From: Paraescarpia echinospica | Lineage: Eukaryota > Annelida > Polychaeta > Sabellida > Siboglinidae | Assembly: GCA_020002185.1 (NCBI GenBank) | Contig: CM034536.1 | Span: forward strand, 8,292,798 to 8,356,797 | Length of the DNA: 64,000 bases | Direction: 5' to 3' | Shown: piece by piece, positions 48,501 to 57,100 of the stretch | Position numbering within the stretch: position 1 is the first letter of the stretch | Layout: every line of letters starts with the position of its first letter | Notes under the pieces: model-generated | The model's input: only the letters and a program-made list of their open reading frames with translations | Database searches by the model: none | Told to the model about the DNA's origin: nothing | Made by a program: the position numbers and the translations under genes

Positions 48501-49071
48501 ATTGAACAGCCTGAAAATCCACATTATTTTAAACAGAATGCATTGTTAAATCTAATAGGCCTTTTAAAACTGCAAAAAGTATCGCCGTATCAAAGGACAC
48601 AATATCCATTCCATGCCATCGACGAAAGTCTCGATGACGGGGGCACATCCCAGTGTTGAGTTTTCAGTATACTCAATCATTGTTAAGGAGTTAAATAAAT
48701 TTAAGACTAAGTCCTGAACAATATCAAGCTTATGAGCTCCTAAGAATGTTAGGGGGTCGGGGTGTTTTTTTTTTATCAAAAAATTATGTTGCCTGTGATG
48801 GGGAGGCGTCGTTGTGGCTCCGCCAAACATGAATAAATCAGATGTTACTTCGCCTACATATATGTCGAATCACTGGGGCGAAATCGAAAGAAATATCACA
48901 AAAACTCAACTCGCTACGGCGCTATCTTTGGTCTGGATGACGGGTCAGACTAGCCCAGTTCCGGGTAGTGCACCAGTTTTCATTGCAAAATTACAAAACA
49001 AATACATTATGTATAAACGATACACACCCGGTTCCATTGTCAATGACAACTGCTGGAAATCTACCCGCCAT
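33498..49071 (-). CDS. ACTR3: Actin-related protein 3, subunit of the Arp2/3 complex
   Basis: Arp3 is one of the two actin-like subunits of the cytoplasmic Arp2/3 complex, which nucleates branched actin filaments. Coding exons: 49028-49071, 45290-45470, 44664-44774, 44221-44316, 43560-43667, 42948-43091, 39922-40095, 39302-39394, 37910-38035 and 37552-37635, plus one terminal exon (35005-35100 or 33498-33593). All borders are GT-AG and the phases fit. The sum is 1257 bp, 418 aa with stop removed, the usual Arp3 length. Visible actin-fold signatures are DNGTGYTK (phosphate loop 1, residues about 11-18), DSGDGVSH (phosphate loop 2, from about 169) and [11 protein letters not shown] (from about 321). 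[15 protein letters not shown] and [18 protein letters not shown] are typical of Arp3. The reading is intact throughout. The oddity is the pair of terminal exons. Confidence 0.97.
33594..35004. other. Interval between the two Arp3 terminal exons
   Basis: No exon besides those at its borders. It contains the candidate poly(A) signal of the proximal exon (34809-34814) and the polypyrimidine tract of the distal one. Confidence 0.5.
35005..35100 (-). CDS. ACTR3: Arp3 alternative terminal exon, proximal (11a)
   Basis: Acceptor CTTGCTTGCAG, then 31 codons and TGA. Reads [17 protein letters not shown] and ends NPMFGLMT. It has the same length and phase as the distal exon but differs at 9 or so residues, several at positions usually conserved in Arp3 (P to S at its first residue, C to F in IFRHN). 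An AATAAA lies about 190 bp downstream on the minus strand (34809-34814), so transcripts could end here. Confidence 0.88.
   Translation of the reverse strand, partial: SEFFQVCHTKQHYDEHGPAIFRHNPMFGLMT
36938..37470. repeat. 38-bp minisatellite in Arp3 intron 10, about 14 copies
   Basis: Units contain GTGAAATGATGGATCTTCCT then a TATGAACTCATTACC-like half, with many point differences, so it is an old array. It is unrelated to the 38-bp satellite of the palindrome. Confidence 0.93.
37552..37635 (-). CDS. ACTR3: Arp3 exon 10 (last constitutive exon)
   Basis: 84 bp; acceptor GTCGACAG, donor GTGAGT. Encodes [20 protein letters not shown] through GGSMLAST. It can splice in the same phase to either terminal exon. 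Confidence 0.97.
37910..38035 (-). CDS. ACTR3: Arp3 exon 9
   Basis: 126 bp; acceptor TTGTGTAG, donor GTAATG. Encodes [17 protein letters not shown] through SGGRLK. Confidence 0.97.
38366..39296. repeat. 51-bp minisatellite in Arp3 intron 8, about 18 copies
   Basis: Highly uniform units containing ACGACGTCTGTACTGCTGTT; differences are mostly a C/G at one site. Each unit includes CTAGGTAAGT, a strong 5' splice-site consensus, but on the strand opposite to Arp3. Confidence 0.95.
39302..39394 (-). CDS. ACTR3: Arp3 exon 8
   Basis: 93 bp; acceptor ATTACAG, donor GTTGGT (non-optimal). Encodes [19 protein letters not shown] through RRGLYK. A 51-bp minisatellite follows within a few bases of the donor. 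Confidence 0.96.
39922..40095 (-). CDS. ACTR3: Arp3 exon 7
   Basis: 174 bp; acceptor TTGGCAG, donor GTATGT. Encodes [19 protein letters not shown] through GPEIFFHPE. The intron upstream holds the 2.5-kb 21-bp array. Confidence 0.97.
40165..42690. repeat. 21-bp minisatellite in Arp3 intron 6, about 120 copies
   Basis: The unit contains TACTGGATGTTTTATGGTT with a few recurrent variant forms. As 21 bp is seven codons, several frames on both strands stay open for hundreds of codons. These are not genes. Confidence 0.96.
42948..43091 (-). CDS. ACTR3: Arp3 exon 6
   Basis: 144 bp; acceptor TTTCAG, donor GTCAGT. Encodes [19 protein letters not shown] through SLETAKAIK. Confidence 0.97.
43560..43667 (-). 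CDS. ACTR3: Arp3 exon 5
   Basis: 108 bp; acceptor TATTGTAG, donor GTCAGT. Encodes [17 protein letters not shown] through [12 protein letters not shown], with phosphate loop 2. Confidence 0.97.
44221..44316 (-). CDS. ACTR3: Arp3 exon 4
   Basis: 96 bp; acceptor CTGGTAG, donor GTAGGT. Encodes [16 protein letters not shown] through GLYIAVQ. Confidence 0.97.
44527..44646. repeat. TG/CA-rich microsatellite in Arp3 intron 3
   Basis: TGTG runs interrupted by CGCGCACG and TGCATG blocks, potentially Z-DNA forming. Confidence 0.85.
44664..44774 (-). CDS. ACTR3: Arp3 exon 3
   Basis: 111 bp; acceptor TTTGACAG, donor GTCAGT. Encodes [16 protein letters not shown] through [12 protein letters not shown]-rich microsatellite abuts it downstream. 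Confidence 0.97.
45290..45470 (-). CDS. ACTR3: Arp3 exon 2
   Basis: 181 bp; acceptor ATAATAG, donor GTAACA. Encodes [20 protein letters not shown] through [13 protein letters not shown]. Confidence 0.96.
45471..47060. other. Arp3 intron 1, no other gene seen
   Basis: AT-rich intronic sequence. I find no exon or structured RNA. Confidence 0.5.
47061..47200 (-). pseudogene. CR1-like LINE 3'-end fragment in Arp3 intron 1
   Basis: Resembles the 3' ends at 17046 and 60540 (AACAAGATTCCCATCCA, CTCCAGA, ATCTATAGTCC) but is more diverged and 5' truncated. Confidence 0.65.
47960..48400 (+). pseudogene. LINE 3' end (CR1/L2-like) in Arp3 intron 1
   Basis: At 47980-48087 the plus strand encodes [22 protein letters not shown] and [16 protein letters not shown], then a stop. 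This is the typical C-terminus of L2/CR1-type RTs. A TA-rich 3' UTR follows, with a GGCGCAGAGAAATGCAG-like tail. Confidence 0.8.
49028..49071 (-). CDS. ACTR3: Arp3 exon 1
   Basis: ATG at 49071 starts [15 protein letters not shown], closely matching the Arp3 N-terminus and phosphate loop 1. The donor is GG|GTGTGT, and the split Gly codon is completed by the first base of exon 2. The 3.5-kb intron that follows holds two LINE fragments. No other ATG upstream fits this frame better. Confidence 0.93.
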
Positions 49072-49555
49072 CGCATCAATATAGCAAGCCCTAAACAAGT
49101 ATGTATATTTATTTTAATATTCAACAACTCCGCCCATCCACACTATTCGCCGATTCTGGTCCGGCGGCCATTCAATATGGCTTCCGAGATGATTCAGGAG
49201 ATATTTCGCCTGTTTACTGCAGCGTTTCTATTTCCAGAGTTAAACCCCACGCTGTGCGAAAAGGTGGCAAGGTGCTCGCAGATTGGATACAAGATATTTA
49301 TTCACATACTATGTTCAGTTAAAACTGTTTTGGTAGTGGTGACATGCATACATTATGATAAAAACATAATATATACTTAACATATGTAAACAATATCATA
49401 AATTATGTACGTAAAAGTAAGTGAGCAGGTATACTGGATGGAAATATAATACTGAAGAATAATGGTGGAGTTGTGGTATCAGCACCCAGGGGGGAGCATT
49501 TTGTTGATGTTAAATATACCCCAAAGTGATGATGCCACTATACGTAATCAAGTTA
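49072..49555. other. 5' flank of Arp3
   Basis: This is the presumed promoter and 5' UTR side of Arp3. A GGCGGCCATTC block (about 49163-49173) resembles GC-rich promoter elements, but I see no certain core promoter motif. Confidence 0.35.
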
Positions 49556-50440
49556 TGAGAATGTGGTATGATATACAATTTAAAACGAACATATTTACAA
49601 TATAAAAGACAGGCATTAATACCTGATACTTATTGTTTACCGATGATATACAGACACATTGATTTTTGTAACTGGCAAAGGTTTTGTACTTTAGATGGTA
49701 GGTTGTTCCACAATGATGTGCCAGTATATTTTAGAGACTTTTGGTGACTATGTGTTTGGAAAATATTATTGGATGATTTAGATCTTGTACAATAACTGTG
49801 AGATATGCCAGGAGTTACCTTTTAAAGATAATTTGGAGTTTTACCATTTGCAATGTTGTACTTAATAGTACATTTCAGAAGAATAAATCTTTGACGAACA
49901 TTTAACCATTTTAGAGATGTTAACATACCAAAGACGTGTGTCCGGTAATGGCACCCCAGGATAATACGCATTCCTCGATGATTCTGTAATTTCTGAAGTC
50001 TAGTTATGTTAGAATCTGAGCAAACATCCCATAGAGTACTACAATAATTCAAATGAGGTAACCCGACTCGAGAGAGGAATAAATGGACTAGTACGTTTCA
50101 ATACACCGAGTGACCTGTTGATTTTATGTATAACATTTTCTACATGTATTAAATGTGAGATCCTGATCAATAGTGACACCAATATATTTATAGGATTCAG
50201 CCTGTTCAATTTTTTGACCGTGTAGAGATATATATAGAGTTGGAGCATTTAGATGTTTACGTGTTTGTCTTGAACACAGTAGCATACATGAGGTTTTACC
50301 AATGTGAAGAATGAGTTTGTTGGCATCTAACCAGTTACTAACATTGCATAGATCTGTTTGAAGAATATGGGTGATATCATGAATGTTGTTAACAAGATTA
50401 TCTGGAGTATAGAATGCAGTATCGTCAGCATACATGTTTA
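49556..50440 (-). pseudogene. LINE reverse transcriptase fragment
   Basis: Minus strand: MYADDTAFYTPDNLVNNI (catalytic box, about 50430), then VSNWLDANKLILHIGKTS, ESYKYIGVTIDQDLTF, VCSDSNITRLQKLQNHRGMR and TSLWNNLPSKV near 49720. This is the order of a Jockey/CR1-group LINE from palm to C-terminus. Frames shift between blocks; the 5' part is missing. Confidence 0.85.
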
Positions 50441-50755
50441 CTCTACAGTGATCTATTGGATGTGAACGAATGAATGCTTTTTATTTTCAGGTACAAAAAC
50501 CAATAGTACATGTACAATTAAGTAACACAGATACAAATAGGAATACAAGGTATATCAATAAAAATAACTAAAACATAGAAATGAGTAAACCAAACGAATA
50601 AGTTAAGATATAAAAAGCAATAAAAATATAAGAAAAATAAATATGTAAAAAAGTATTATACAGTGTATAATGTAGAACTTTACAATTTTACAACACAGAG
50701 ATTTTGATAAGCAGGACTACATGGGCCCATTAAAAATTTCTCTAGAGTTACACAT
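50441..50755. other. AT-rich interval between two LINE fragments
   Basis: A-rich sequence with no coding signal, perhaps the 3' UTR or tail of the LINE at 50756-51795. Confidence 0.4.
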
Positions 50756-51795
50756 TTATTTTATCATATTATTGTTTTCTGAAACCATAAACGTTTTTGC
50801 GAACTATGGCGTCAAATGAGTCAATAGCATTATTTACAAACATATTACTCACACTGTCCCATCGGTTGTTATCTAGGATCCGTCTATGCTTATTGTTCTA
50901 TACGACTTTAAGTTTTAAATAGGTGCATGCCCTTGTTGAAATGTACACAGAGTTCGGAACAATGAATTGAACAATATGCATAGAACAGATGAACACCGAT
51001 GGAACAGTGGTGGTATTTTCGGATGATGATGTTGGTCCTGGCATAAACCTGCACAGGTACGTGTCTTAGCATATCTTCATCATCTTCAGGTCATTGCAGA
51101 TAATCACCCCTAAATATTTTGTCATTTCAACATATACCAGTTTGTTTCTGTGCAAGTAAATATGTGGACATTTGAGATGAAAACCACGTGGTTTGGAAAC
51201 CCTGCATACTGACTTTATAAGGATGATATATAATGTCATTGTCGAAGCCAAAGATGGCACAAATATTCACCAATGCCTGGAGGCCACTGGGGCTAGGTGC
51301 AATAACACATAAATCGTCTGCATAGAACATATGGTTTGTACTGATGTTGTGTAGGTGACATGCTACGCCAGAGTTTTTAAATACAAAGCTTAAATCGTCG
51401 ACATATACATTAAATAAATATGGAGATCAAATACCACCTTGTCTAACACCATTTGAGACATTAAACAAGTCAGAGGTCGAGGAACTCCATTTAATACAAA
51501 ACATTTGGGTATTGTACCCGTATAACAAAATTCGTGCGAGTAGGATTACCTAACACACCATGATTAAGCAATTTACTAAAGAGTGTCCAATGGTTAATTA
51601 ACTCTATCAAATGCTTTTGATGCATCTAAAAGCATGTATACACAGGACTATTGTGGCTTCTGTAATACTGAATAAAAAATGTTAAAGAATATATACAATG
51701 ATCAGCAGAATGACCCTGTTTGAATCCAAACTGACTGTCCGTTGTATCAAAGTAAGATTCCATAAGTTCAAGTAATACACTATCAAAGATCTGCC
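50756..51795 (-). pseudogene. Second LINE reverse transcriptase fragment
   Basis: Minus strand: QFGFKQGHSADHCIYSL, YYRSHNSPVYTCFLDASKAF (palm), MFYADDLCVIAPSPSGLQAL (catalytic YADD at about 51320) and MTKYLGVIICNDLK. The C-terminal remnant runs to about 50760. Frameshifts and stops abound. The sequence style differs from the neighbour at 49556-50440, so these are separate families. Confidence 0.88.
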
Positions 51796-51802
51796 GCCTA
51801 TT

Positions 51803-51990
51803 ACTGGGAGAGGGGGCAGAAAACCATATGTCTGTCCTCCAAAACCTTTCACAGTCAACAAAAATACACATTAATCGTCTCATAAAATTTATATTTCTTA
51901 ATGGGGGGGGGGGCAGAACCATATGTTTGCCCCTTGAATTTCTCCGGGGGGCAGACATATGGTTTTGCTCCCTTCCCCCTGTTCCCGCGC
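51803..51990. mobile_element. Small foldback (hairpin) element
   Basis: GGGGGCAGAAAACCATATGT near 51812 is repeated in reverse complement near 51952-51973 (ACATATGGTTTT), and a third related copy follows a G-run at 51902. The ends (TACTGGGAGAGGGG / CCCCTGTTCCCG) are also roughly inverted. Confidence 0.55.
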
Positions 51991-53810
51991 CTATGACAAC
52001 ACCTTGTTAAATTACTGTGAAATCGTGTTATATATATTTTTTATTATGTAAAATTATATATTCTAATATATTGAGATATTGTTGACAGCCTAAACATGTC
52101 TTTATGAACCACCATTGTTTTAGTTAACTGTTATACTGTATATGTTTCATTAAAATGTTATAACTGCCAAATTATATTTCAAAACGGTGGCTAGTGAAAT
52201 TACACTGAGCGATCAAGATGTTATTGTAGCGGGGGATTTACTATGAAGACAGCCAGCACCGTTAAATGATGAGTATCAGAGATGAGTATAGTGTTAAATC
52301 TCAAATACAAAATAAAACCCCAACTGCCCGAGAACCGCAGTCAAATGCTACACGGCGCCTGAGCACCGGCTCAGTGGGAGTGGCACTGGCCACACCACGT
52401 ATTCTATATGTAGTACGTGTCTCACTCTATCTTAGTTCCATTCCCAAAACATGTCAAACTACGCGGAGGTACTGGACATATTACATTTTCTAGCTTCCTA
52501 GTGAATCTATGATGACGTCCTGTTTGCATAAGAATGGCTTAGTGACCGAAAAAATTACCCTCGCTTGGTGACTGCTCTCTATGAAACTGACACTGCAGAA
52601 GAAGCGAACGTAATGACTTTCCCAGTCAGTGAATGCTACACTGGTGAAATGGGGTCTAATTGCTTAAAAGCTCAGAAGTAATAACAATGAAAAGAGTACA
52701 TATCGGTTTGGTTTATGAAACTTGATAATAACAATAATTAACTTATTGGTCAATAACCCTGCCGGTTACATAATATTAAAAATCATATCGTTTATGCTTA
52801 GTTCACGTGTCACACTAGCATATAGTTCTTATCTCAAGAACGGCTAATAAATTTTGCCCGTGATTGAGCATTGAGACCGTCTGAAGATTTGGATGGATGG
52901 ATATTGGTAGCTAGTTGATGTTCTGCAATTTTCTCCCCAAAACAATATATTTCAAGGAACAAAAGAAAACGGAAAACAGGGGAAGAAATGGTCAGATAAC
53001 ATTGAAGAATGGACCGGGAAGACCTTCGCTGAAACCCAGGCAAAAGCACACCACCGCAAAGATTGGAGTCGACTGGTATAGCATGCAAGTCATCGTGTTA
53101 CGGGATCAGTAAGCAGTAGGCCTAAGTTTTCTCACATAATAGCAACTTGATCATGAAAGTGGAAACGAAGTAGAAAAAAAACGAACTGGAAGAGTTCGTT
53201 GATGAAATGTTTTCGTAGTGTCGACAAGAAATGCAAAATCAAACATGTATGGTTCTTTGTTTCATTGATTTCCATACGGGCTCTCGGGGGAGGGGGAGTG
53301 ATACAATAAGCAATGGAGAGCTTCACAGAGGCACTTGCATCGTGTCGAACTTTTCACATCAACGAAACAACTTATTTGGTTCTTTCTGCCATGGAAGTGT
53401 TTTCCTAAATGATTTGGAGGATACCTGGTTATTTTGCAAACTGCAGATTCCTTCCATGGCTTAACCGCCGTTTCAACCGCCACGCTTTTCAAAGGTGGTT
53501 CGGGCCAAACAATATCACTGGCTGTTTATTGCTGGTGCGTGTTTCCGGTGATATTTATCAATGTACCATTTAGTGTAAAAAAGACATTGACAATCATATT
53601 TTATTGTTTTTTTCTTACACATTATACAAAACAGTTTGCGTTAGTTGTAAAGTCAAACAAGGGACAGGCAACACAAACGAACGAAACAAGGAATGTCGTT
53701 TAAGGGTGGTATTGTAAATTCAACAAAGAATGTTTTTTTTATTACTAAAACGATTCTAGCCTCGTTCACGGTTCAAACAATTCTCGAAATGCCACACGGG
53801 CCAAATTTCC
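51991..53810. other. No gene recognised
   Basis: Unique, AT-rich intergenic sequence. Short open frames on both strands overlap each other and show no family resemblance. Confidence 0.4.
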
Positions 53811-53854
53811 GTTGTCTGATCCCGGGAGAAGTAGGGTGATCCCGGGAGAAGTAG

Positions 53855-54066
53855 CGCCATTAGGTGATCAAATGCACACTTCGAGTCACACAAACAAACA
53901 CTAGTACGTATGCGTAACTAGAACAGTGTTTTAATAAGAGAACACAAAACTGCAACTCACAACAGGAAGTATCCAAAACATACGAGGCCGTGACCCGGAA
54001 ACTAGGGGTCACGACAATATTACCATTGAGCAACAATCATGGAATAGTAACTAATAGCCATTGGCG
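53855..54066 (-). repeat. 3' LTR
   Basis: 212 bp, with short inverted ends CGCCA...TGGCG. Identical to the 5' LTR except G versus A in the CCATTGAGCAACAATC region. Confidence 0.93.
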
Positions 54067-54069
54067 TGA

Positions 54070-54082
54070 CTTCTTTCTTCTC
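54070..54082 (-). other. Polypurine tract
   Basis: Minus strand GAGAAGAAAGAAG, three bases before the 3' LTR: the expected primer site for plus-strand synthesis. Confidence 0.8.
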
Positions 54083-54150
54083 ATAATTATGTATGCTACT
54101 ATGAGATAGCTATCATATAGACATACAATAATGATTATAGAGATAAAGGT

Positions 54151-57100
54151 TCATGAGATGAAGTCTTTCAGATACTCAGGAGGCTTCCGAGTTCTTGTAG
54201 AGCGTCTCGGAGGTTCCTCGGGCGGACAGCTATGTTGATCTGGCTCGTATGACATTGTCGATTCGTTGTTGACTGTCGCCGTTTCTTGTCGATGAGACTC
54301 GGCTGTTGATGGTTCTACGGGCTGAGCTGCTGTGACTGGAGGGTACGAGAGTTGAACTGGTACGTCTGGAGGTTTCTCTGGAGGAGCTGGGTCGTCTGCG
54401 GGTGTTAGTTCGTCATACTGGTACGACACTGGAAGATCGTGGGTAGCTTCAGCTGCCACCTTGTAGCACTCTGTTCGCTTCACTCTGTATGACGTGGCAC
54501 GCAACTGGTTACCGGCGAATTTGCTGATGTTGATCCATTCTCCTTCTGTGCTCACTACGAGATACCGACACCTGGAGCATAGTTTACTCTTGTCTGAGTA
54601 CAAGTACACGATGTCGCCAATGTCGATATGTTGGGGTCTGGGTACTGAACCGCGAGGAGACTTCGATATTTGACTGTGTTCGTGGTTAGCGTTGCGCGAG
54701 GCATGCTGTTGTTGAATGATGCTATAGTCGTTCAGCGGTAATTGTTCGTTGGTGAATTGGTCACGCTGGGTCCACAGCTCACGAGCTGACATTCCTCTGT
54801 TTCGTACTCGGGCGTTGAGGTTGGCAGTAGCGACAGACAGTAGCACCTGCGTGATGGCGCCGCCTGTTGGTTGTTGGTGTAAAATTTCACCCTCGAGTTC
54901 CCGAATGGCTTTTTCGGCCACAGGGTTTTTGTTGATGTTTTTGACCCGTCCTAGTTCGATGGTGAGTCGATACTTGTTCAACAGTGCGTCGTTGACGAGA
55001 GCTGCGAATCCAGGAGCTGGGTCTGTGCGTATTACGGCAGGAGGTCCATCAAGCGGTCGGAGGCCGATGCAGAGTTGAATGATGGAGTCCCGTAACGTGT
55101 CGCGTCGTTCGTCGTTGACGAAGCATGTTACCGTGTATGATGTTACACACTCGCGTAGCACCAAGATCAGTTGTTTTTCTCGTTTGATGATGTCGGCTGC
55201 ATATGAGATACCCACTACTTCTGGGGGATCGTTGGTAGATTGCGCGATAGTTAGGTTAGGGGTGTTCCGTAACGACGTACAGTGATGACAGCTGCGCGAG
55301 GTGGACTCGACATACTTGTCGAGGTCGAGAGCGAATACATAGCGATGCATGACTTGCTTTAGCTGGTACGAAGACGGGTGATCCAGTTGGATGTGCAGGG
55401 CCGTTACTAGTCCGTCTAGGACTTTTCGCGGTACGATGATGCACTCTCGTGTAGGACTCAGTGGGTCGTTACGTTGTACGACCAGTAGACCGTCACGAGC
55501 GATTGATGCGACGTTAAGGTATCTTTTGACGTCTTTCGCGTTTGTCATCTTTTTGGATGGTCGTGTTCCTTGTGTAAGGTGTGAATGAGTCCTTCGCAAG
55601 TCTTGGCAGTCTGCTTGAAGGCCGAGCCATGCTGAACGATTGGTGAACGGAAGTCGAGCTTTCCCAGATGTTATGTCGTCTGTTGTAACGCGTTGCATCA
55701 CGACTGACTCTTCAGTCTGTCGTATATAGGAGCACACTTGGCACTGTTGTTCCCGGCATGTGGGTGCGTTGCGACTCGCGAAGTCTGATGGAACATTAGC
55801 TGAACCGGCGAGATGGCGAATAGTTGCCTGGTACCGACTGACGACAGATAGGAATGTCGATACGCGCGGGCTGACGGAGAATTCACCGCGACAAAGCTTC
55901 TCGTGGGCTTGTACGCAAGGCTTGCTGTCTGTGAGTATCGCTGTGTTGTGCGCTGACTGTACGATATACGGGCTGAAATGTCTGATAGCGGCTGCGATGG
56001 ATAATGCTTCTACTTCGCATGGCAACCAGGAGATCTGTCGTCCGCGGAGTTTTGCGCTGAAGAATCCGGCCAGCATCAATTTGACATTGCGCATCACGTA
56101 CAAGGTGGCTCCTAGACCGCACTGTTTGACAGCGCCGTCCGTCACTAGCCATAGTTCGTCACTTGGCCGAGGTAATGTGATAGCCTTGTTAGTCTGAAGA
56201 CTGGTTTGTGCGTGTTTGAAGGCTTCTCTTAATGCATCGGTCCATGTGACGCGATCACTTGACTGTTTGCCACCCGTTACTTCGTCGAACGGGGCAAGCA
56301 AGGCGGAGCATCCTGGTATGACGCGTGCTAGCATTTTGTAGGCTCCGACGAATGCTCGCATCGCTTTGACTGTGAGTGGAGCGTCGCAGCTGGCTAGGGT
56401 GGCGATGCGATGTTGGCTTGCATGGATGGAGCCGAGGTTCCACACCCAGCCAAGTATCGTGGTCGTAGTAGGGCACATCGTTGTTTTGGCAGCGGACAGG
56501 CGCAACCCGCTGTTGGCGAAGCTTTGGAGCAATCGTCTTACGTTCTGTTGGAGTTCGGCGATGGTGTTTCCTCCACAATATATATCGTCTGCCAGTTTGG
56601 CGACGACACCTTCTTCGAGTAGATCTCCCAGTACGCGGCACAACAGCTCTTCGAGTGCGGTTTCGGACCCGGGCATGCCCATCGCTGAGCGAGCGTATAC
56701 GCGTACACCGCGGAACGGAGTGACTACTCCGCAGTAATTCATTGATTCACGCGATAGAGGGATTTGGTAGAACGCATTGGACATATCGGTAGTCGCTATG
56801 TACCTCCATTGTGCGATTTTTCGTAGGGTGTTGTCGACATCAGGCATCAATGAAGGCTGCGGCTTGCTATAGCGGCTTACGTCAGTGAAGGCAGTGACGA
56901 GTCGGTGTCCTCCGCTTTGCTTCTTTATCAGGAATGACGGGTTGAGGTACTCGACGTTGACCGGTACATCCTCAGGCCGGACGAACACGCCCATCGTCTC
57001 GAGTTCATCGAACTTGTTTTGGAGTTCTACGAGCTGGTTTCGTGCGTATTGGGGTAGGCGTCCTTTACGTTGGGGCGGTTGTACTGGGCCCATGTTGACA

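Noticed and set aside
48814..49380. 188-codon plus-strand frame over the start of Arp3
   Set aside because: It runs antisense across Arp3 exon 1, which is strongly supported on the minus strand by sequence and phase.
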